Source: CANJQJ01 sp964383565 (GTDB taxonomy: Bacteria > Pseudomonadota > Alphaproteobacteria > Sphingomonadales > Sphingomonadaceae). From it: 9,012 nucleotides of DNA. Shown in pieces: positions 6,865 to 9,012 of the stretch (position 1 is the stretch's first letter; the number at the start of each line of letters is the position of its first letter). The translations under genes and the position numbers were made by a program. The DNA lies in NCBI GenBank assembly GCA_964383565.1, contig CAYLIK010000131.1:1-9012 (forward strand), given 5' to 3'. The notes under the pieces are model-generated. The model did no database searches. It worked only from the letters and a program-made list of their open reading frames with translations, and was not told the origin of the DNA.

Positions 6865-7437
6865 ATGACCAGTTTCACCGTCAACGGCCAGCCCGTCCAC
6901 TACAAGATGGACCCGGAAACGCCGCTGCTCTGGGCGTTGCGCGACGCCTCCAACCTTACTGGCACCAAATATGGCTGCGGCGCGGGGCTTTGCGGCGCCT
7001 GCACCGTGCATATCGACGGGAAGGCGGTACGATCCTGCCAGATCACGATCGCGGCGGCGGAAGGCACGTTCGTCACGACGATCGAAGGGTTGTCGCGGGA
7101 CCGCAGCCATCCGGTGCAGCAGGCCTGGGTCGCCGAGAATTTGCCGCAGTGCGGCTATTGCCAGCCGGGCATGATCATGGCGGCCGCCGCGCTGCTGGCT
7201 GAAACACCGCGCCCGACCGATGAAGATGTCGACGCCGCGATCACCAACATCTGCCGCTGCGGCACCTATCCGCGCATACGTCGCGCTATAAGCCGCGCGG
7301 CTCGGGTGCAGGCCGGCCGCGAACGGCTCGCCGCCGCTCCCCCCGGCGGCATCGATTTCGAAGACGCCGCCGGCGCCGTCCCGGCCTTGACCCCGCCCAA
7401 GCTCGCACCCGGTTCGAAAAAGCTTTCTGATCGCTGA
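6865..7437 (+). CDS. [2Fe-2S] small subunit of the xanthine oxidase family (IorA/CoxS-like), apparently orphan
   Basis: A 190-residue protein carrying both [2Fe-2S] clusters of molybdenum hydroxylase small subunits. A ferredoxin-like plant-type site (Cys38, Cys43, Cys46, Cys58, in GCGAGLCGACTV and SCQ) is followed by a helical-domain site (Cys96 and Cys99 in QCGYCQPG, Cys130 and Cys132 in ICRCGTY). It most resembles the alpha subunit of isoquinoline 1-oxidoreductase, normally about 150 residues. A tail rich in Ala, Pro and Gly, of about 40 residues, extends beyond the last helix (151-190). Such subunits pass electrons from a molybdopterin subunit, but none is encoded on either side: upstream is the aldolase-family gene and downstream an RcnB-like gene. 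The start ATG at 6865 gives the expected N-terminus, although its ribosome site is weak. Confidence 0.92.
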   Translation: MTSFTVNGQPVHYKMDPETPLLWALRDASNLTGTKYGCGAGLCGACTVHIDGKAVRSCQITIAAAEGTFVTTIEGLSRDRSHPVQQAWVAENLPQCGYCQPGMIMAAAALLAETPRPTDEDVDAAITNICRCGTYPRIRRAISRAARVQAGRERLAAAPPGGIDFEDAAGAVPALTPPKLAPGSKKLSDR

Positions 7438-7520
7438 CAAGCGGGTTCAGGACTCGCTCAGGCCCGTGGATGCAGTTTATGCTGCAAGGACGGCCCTCGC
7501 CGTTCGTCGGAGAGTAAACC

Positions 7521-8453
7521 ATGCGTAAGACAATCACGATGCTGCTCCTGGCGTCCGCGATCGCGGCCCCGGCGATGGCGCAGGAGGAGCGTGGCCGTTA
7601 TCAGCGCGGCGATGCCGTGCAGCGTCAGCAGCGCCCGGATGTTGTGCAGAACCGTGCCGAGGTGCGGCAGAATCGGGCTGAAGTCCGCGCCGGCCGGGCC
7701 GAAGTGCAGCAAGGCCGGCAGGAGGTTCGCCAGCAGCGCGCCGAGGTGCAGCGCGATTTGCGTCAGGGCAATCGGGGCGAGGCCCGCCGGGATGCCAGAG
7801 AGCTGCGCCGCGATCGCGTTGAAGTCCGCAATGACCGGCGCGAGTTGAACAGCGACCGGCGCGAAGCCTGGCGTGACCGGCAGGCGATTGCCAACGGCAC
7901 CGCCAATACGCCCGCCGAGCAGCGCCGCGACTGGCGTCAGGATCGTCGGGACGACCGGCGTGACGGGCGTGACGCTGTTCAGGACCGGCGCGACGATCGC
8001 CGCGATTGGCGGGATAATAATCGGGATGGGCGCGACGATCGCCGCTGGAGCGATAATCGCAATAGTCGCGACTGGCGCGCCAATAATCGAGACGGGCGCA
8101 ACGACAATCGCTGGACGGACAATCGCGACTGGGGACGCCGCGACGGCGACTGGAATCGCAACTGGCGCAATGACAATCGCTATGATTGGCAGCGCTGGCG
8201 CAACCAGAACCGGGATCGTTACCGCATCGGCCGTTACCACGCGCCGCGCGGCTACAGCTATAATCGCTGGTATGTCGGTTCCCGGCTGGATCCCTGGTAC
8301 TACGGTAGCAGCTACTGGATCAGCGATCCGTGGGATTACCGGCTTCCGGAAGCCTATGGATCGTATCGCTGGGTCCGCTATTTCGACGATGTGGTCCTCG
8401 TCGATATGCGCTCCGGCAGGATCGTGGACATCCTCTACGATTTCTTCTGGTAA
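7521..8453 (+). CDS. Secreted arginine-rich RcnB-family protein with internal repeats
   Basis: A 310-residue protein with a clear Sec signal peptide (MRKTITMLLLASAIAAPAMA, cleavage expected after residue 20). Five heptads of the form xxRxEVx (43-77) open a long charged region, about 22-235, built of Arg, Asp, Asn, Gln and Trp, including a 22-residue tandem duplication (163-206). The C-terminus has aromatic stretches (YNRWYVGSRLDPWYYGSSYW, 247-266) and the RcnB-type domain YRWVRYFDDVVLVDMRSG...IVDILYDFFW (282-310). E. coli RcnB is a small periplasmic protein in nickel/cobalt homeostasis; here the mature protein has no cysteine and one histidine, so metal binding is doubtful. By my count 73 residues are arginine, and the only lysine is in the signal peptide. 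GGAGAG at 7509-7514 supports the start, and a strong terminator follows. Confidence 0.88.
   Translation: MRKTITMLLLASAIAAPAMAQEERGRYQRGDAVQRQQRPDVVQNRAEVRQNRAEVRAGRAEVQQGRQEVRQQRAEVQRDLRQGNRGEARRDARELRRDRVEVRNDRRELNSDRREAWRDRQAIANGTANTPAEQRRDWRQDRRDDRRDGRDAVQDRRDDRRDWRDNNRDGRDDRRWSDNRNSRDWRANNRDGRNDNRWTDNRDWGRRDGDWNRNWRNDNRYDWQRWRNQNRDRYRIGRYHAPRGYSYNRWYVGSRLDPWYYGSSYWISDPWDYRLPEAYGSYRWVRYFDDVVLVDMRSGRIVDILYDFFW
7647..7751 (+). repeat. Five 21-base tandem repeats encoding heptads
   Basis: Five consecutive 21-base units encode QNRAEVR, QNRAEVR, AGRAEVQ, QGRQEVR and QQRAEVQ (residues 43-77 of the RcnB-like protein). The protein repeat is tighter than the DNA repeat, because codons differ between units, so the array is old or under protein-level selection. 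A helical or coiled-coil structure is likely. Confidence 0.8.
8007..8138 (+). repeat. Tandem duplication of a 66-base coding unit
   Basis: Two adjacent 66-base units (8007-8072 and 8073-8138) encode 22-residue copies, WRDNNRDGRDDRRWSDNR... and WRANNRDGRNDNRWTDNR.... About 16 of 22 residues agree, and the reading frame is kept. Shorter Arg-Asp-Trp repeats flank them. Confidence 0.75.
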
Positions 8454-8470
8454 CGCCGGTATCCGCCAGG

Positions 8471-8501
8471 AAAGGCGCGGGCTTCGGCTCGCGCCTTTTT
8501 T
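8471..8501 (+). terminator. Intrinsic terminator after the first RcnB-like gene
   Basis: A 12-base-pair stem (8471-8482 with 8487-8498, one G-T pair) closes on a TTCG tetraloop and ends in six T residues (8496-8501). It lies 17 bases after the stop at 8453 and should end that transcript, so the second RcnB-like gene needs its own promoter. Confidence 0.92.
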
Positions 8502-8571
8502 ATTTCGTTGATTTAACAAAGCTTTCCCAAAGCTGACCAATGCATTCCCGGCCCATTCAGGCGACTCGTGC

Positions 8572-8596
8572 GAAACCCCTCTTCGACATCGGCGTT
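8572..8596 (+). promoter_or_regulatory. Candidate EcfG-type (general stress response) promoter
   Basis: GAAAC (8572-8576) and CGTT (8593-8596) are 16 bases apart, close to the alphaproteobacterial EcfG consensus GGAAC-N16/17-CGTT with one mismatch in the -35 element. The implied start near 8603 leaves a leader of about 30 bases that contains the AGGAGG ribosome site. The location between a terminator and a gene start favours a real promoter, but the sigma-factor assignment is an inference. Confidence 0.4.
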
Positions 8597-8620
8597 CAAT
8601 CGACGGCCGATGTGCCCAAA

Positions 8621-8626
8621 AGGAGG
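8621..8626 (+). promoter_or_regulatory. Strong ribosome binding site of the second RcnB-like gene
   Basis: A full AGGAGG consensus lies seven bases before the ATG at 8634. It is the best Shine-Dalgarno in the window and suggests efficient translation; it also fixes the start of the truncated gene. Confidence 0.85.
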
Positions 8627-8633
8627 AATAGTT

Positions 8634-9012
8634 ATGCGTAAGGCAATAATCCTGGGTCTGCTCGCCGCGACCATCGTACCCACTATGGCGTCGGCGCAGA
8701 ATGCCGAGCTGCGGCGCGACCGCGAACAGATCCGCGAGGAGCGGGGCGAACTGCGCGATGCCCGCCGCTATGGCGACCGTCAGGATGTCCGCGAGGAGCG
8801 CCGTGACGTCCGTGAAGCCCGCCGCGAACATCGCGAGGACTGGCGCGACTATCGCCGCACGCATCGCGACGTCTATCGTCAGCCAGCCTATGTCGGGCCG
8901 CGTGGCTACCGCTATCGTCCGGTCGTGATCGGCCATCGTTTCCAGCCGATCTATTATGGCCGCCGCTACGTGATCGCCGATCCGTGGCGCTATCGCCTGC
9001 CCGCCGCGACCG
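8634..9012 (+). CDS. Secreted arginine-rich RcnB-like protein (3' end outside window)
   Basis: The first 126 residues are present and remain open at the right edge. A signal peptide, MRKAIILGLLAATIVPTMASA, is expected to be cleaved after residue 21. A charged segment of Arg-Glu-Asp repeats follows (25-75, for example REQIREERGELRDARR and VREERRDVREARR), probably helical. Then comes an aromatic, Arg-rich stretch ending YVIADPWRYRLP, which matches YWISDPWDYRLP of the preceding protein just before its RcnB domain. The two genes are therefore tandem paralogs, sharing the MRK signal-peptide start and the C-terminal layout. The visible mature part has no lysine or cysteine and three histidines. Function is unknown beyond the RcnB-like resemblance; a role in the envelope is likely from the signal peptide. 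Confidence 0.85.
   Translation, partial: MRKAIILGLLAATIVPTMASAQNAELRRDREQIREERGELRDARRYGDRQDVREERRDVREARREHREDWRDYRRTHRDVYRQPAYVGPRGYRYRPVVIGHRFQPIYYGRRYVIADPWRYRLPAAT

Noticed and set aside
7490..7503. A small hairpin (ACGGC-CCTC-GCCGT) before the first RcnB-like gene, considered as terminator
   Set aside because: The stem is only five base pairs and no T-tract follows.
7647..8138. Repeat-rich DNA considered as a CRISPR array
   Set aside because: Repeats are contiguous, in frame, degenerate at the DNA level and without spacers; they are coding repeats.
7873..8511. A 212-codon plus-strand frame rich in Ile, Thr, Gly and Ala within the first RcnB-like gene
   Set aside because: It is a frame-shifted reading of the Arg-Asp repeats, without a start signal or recognisable domain, and reads through the terminator.
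8513..8536. AAAGCT direct repeats and the AAAGCTTT palindrome after the terminator
   Set aside because: Short, AT-rich and not linked to any promoter element; most likely chance.
7458..8936. A 492-codon open frame on the minus strand across both RcnB-like genes
   Set aside because: It runs antisense through a strong terminator and two genes with signal peptides and ribosome sites. Its Ile/Val/Ala/Pro-rich, low-complexity product is the mirror of Arg/Asp/Asn codons, a known artefact of GC-rich repeats.

Overview
The window looks like chromosomal DNA of a sphingomonad (Alphaproteobacteria, Sphingomonadales). It is GC-rich, its genes are packed tightly on both strands, and several proteins (the GloA-like protein ending in a PNTGHW tail, the IorA-like iron-sulfur protein, the RcnB-like proteins) have the form I know from that group. 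Taxonomy is inferred from protein character only; no rRNA or tRNA gene is present.

Positions 1-5994 hold eight genes, all on the minus strand. In transcription order they are: an exported TPR protein (5994-5242), a glyoxalase I-type protein (5223-4807), a nitronate monooxygenase-type flavoprotein (4801-3752), a second VOC protein (3747-3331), glyoxalase II gloB (3315-2587), a TRIC/UPF0126 cation-channel protein (2566-1943), prolipoprotein diacylglyceryl transferase lgt (1864-998) and a MidA/NDUFAF7-type methyltransferase (928 to the left edge, truncated). The first six are separated by only 4-20 bases and are probably one operon; lgt and midA follow after 78- and 69-base gaps. The core of the cluster encodes both glutathione-dependent steps of methylglyoxal detoxification, with a flavoenzyme and a cation channel between or beside them.

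A 104-base divergent intergenic region (5995-6098) separates this cluster from plus-strand genes: a class II aldolase/adducin-family protein (6099-6833) and a [2Fe-2S] small subunit of the IorA/CoxS type (6865-7437). The iron-sulfur subunit has no molybdopterin subunit next to it on either side.

Positions 7521-9012 hold two consecutive genes for secreted, arginine-rich RcnB-family proteins. They are separated by a strong intrinsic terminator (8471-8501) and a candidate general-stress (EcfG-type) promoter. The second gene runs off the right edge. The first protein is striking: mature part without lysine or cysteine, about 23% arginine, with heptad repeats and a 22-residue duplication.

I see no mobile element, CRISPR array, phage gene or RNA gene, and no clear new defence or biosynthetic system. 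The points most worth a second look are the orphan iron-sulfur subunit, the TRIC channel in a glyoxalase operon, and the lysine-free repeat protein with its tandem paralog.
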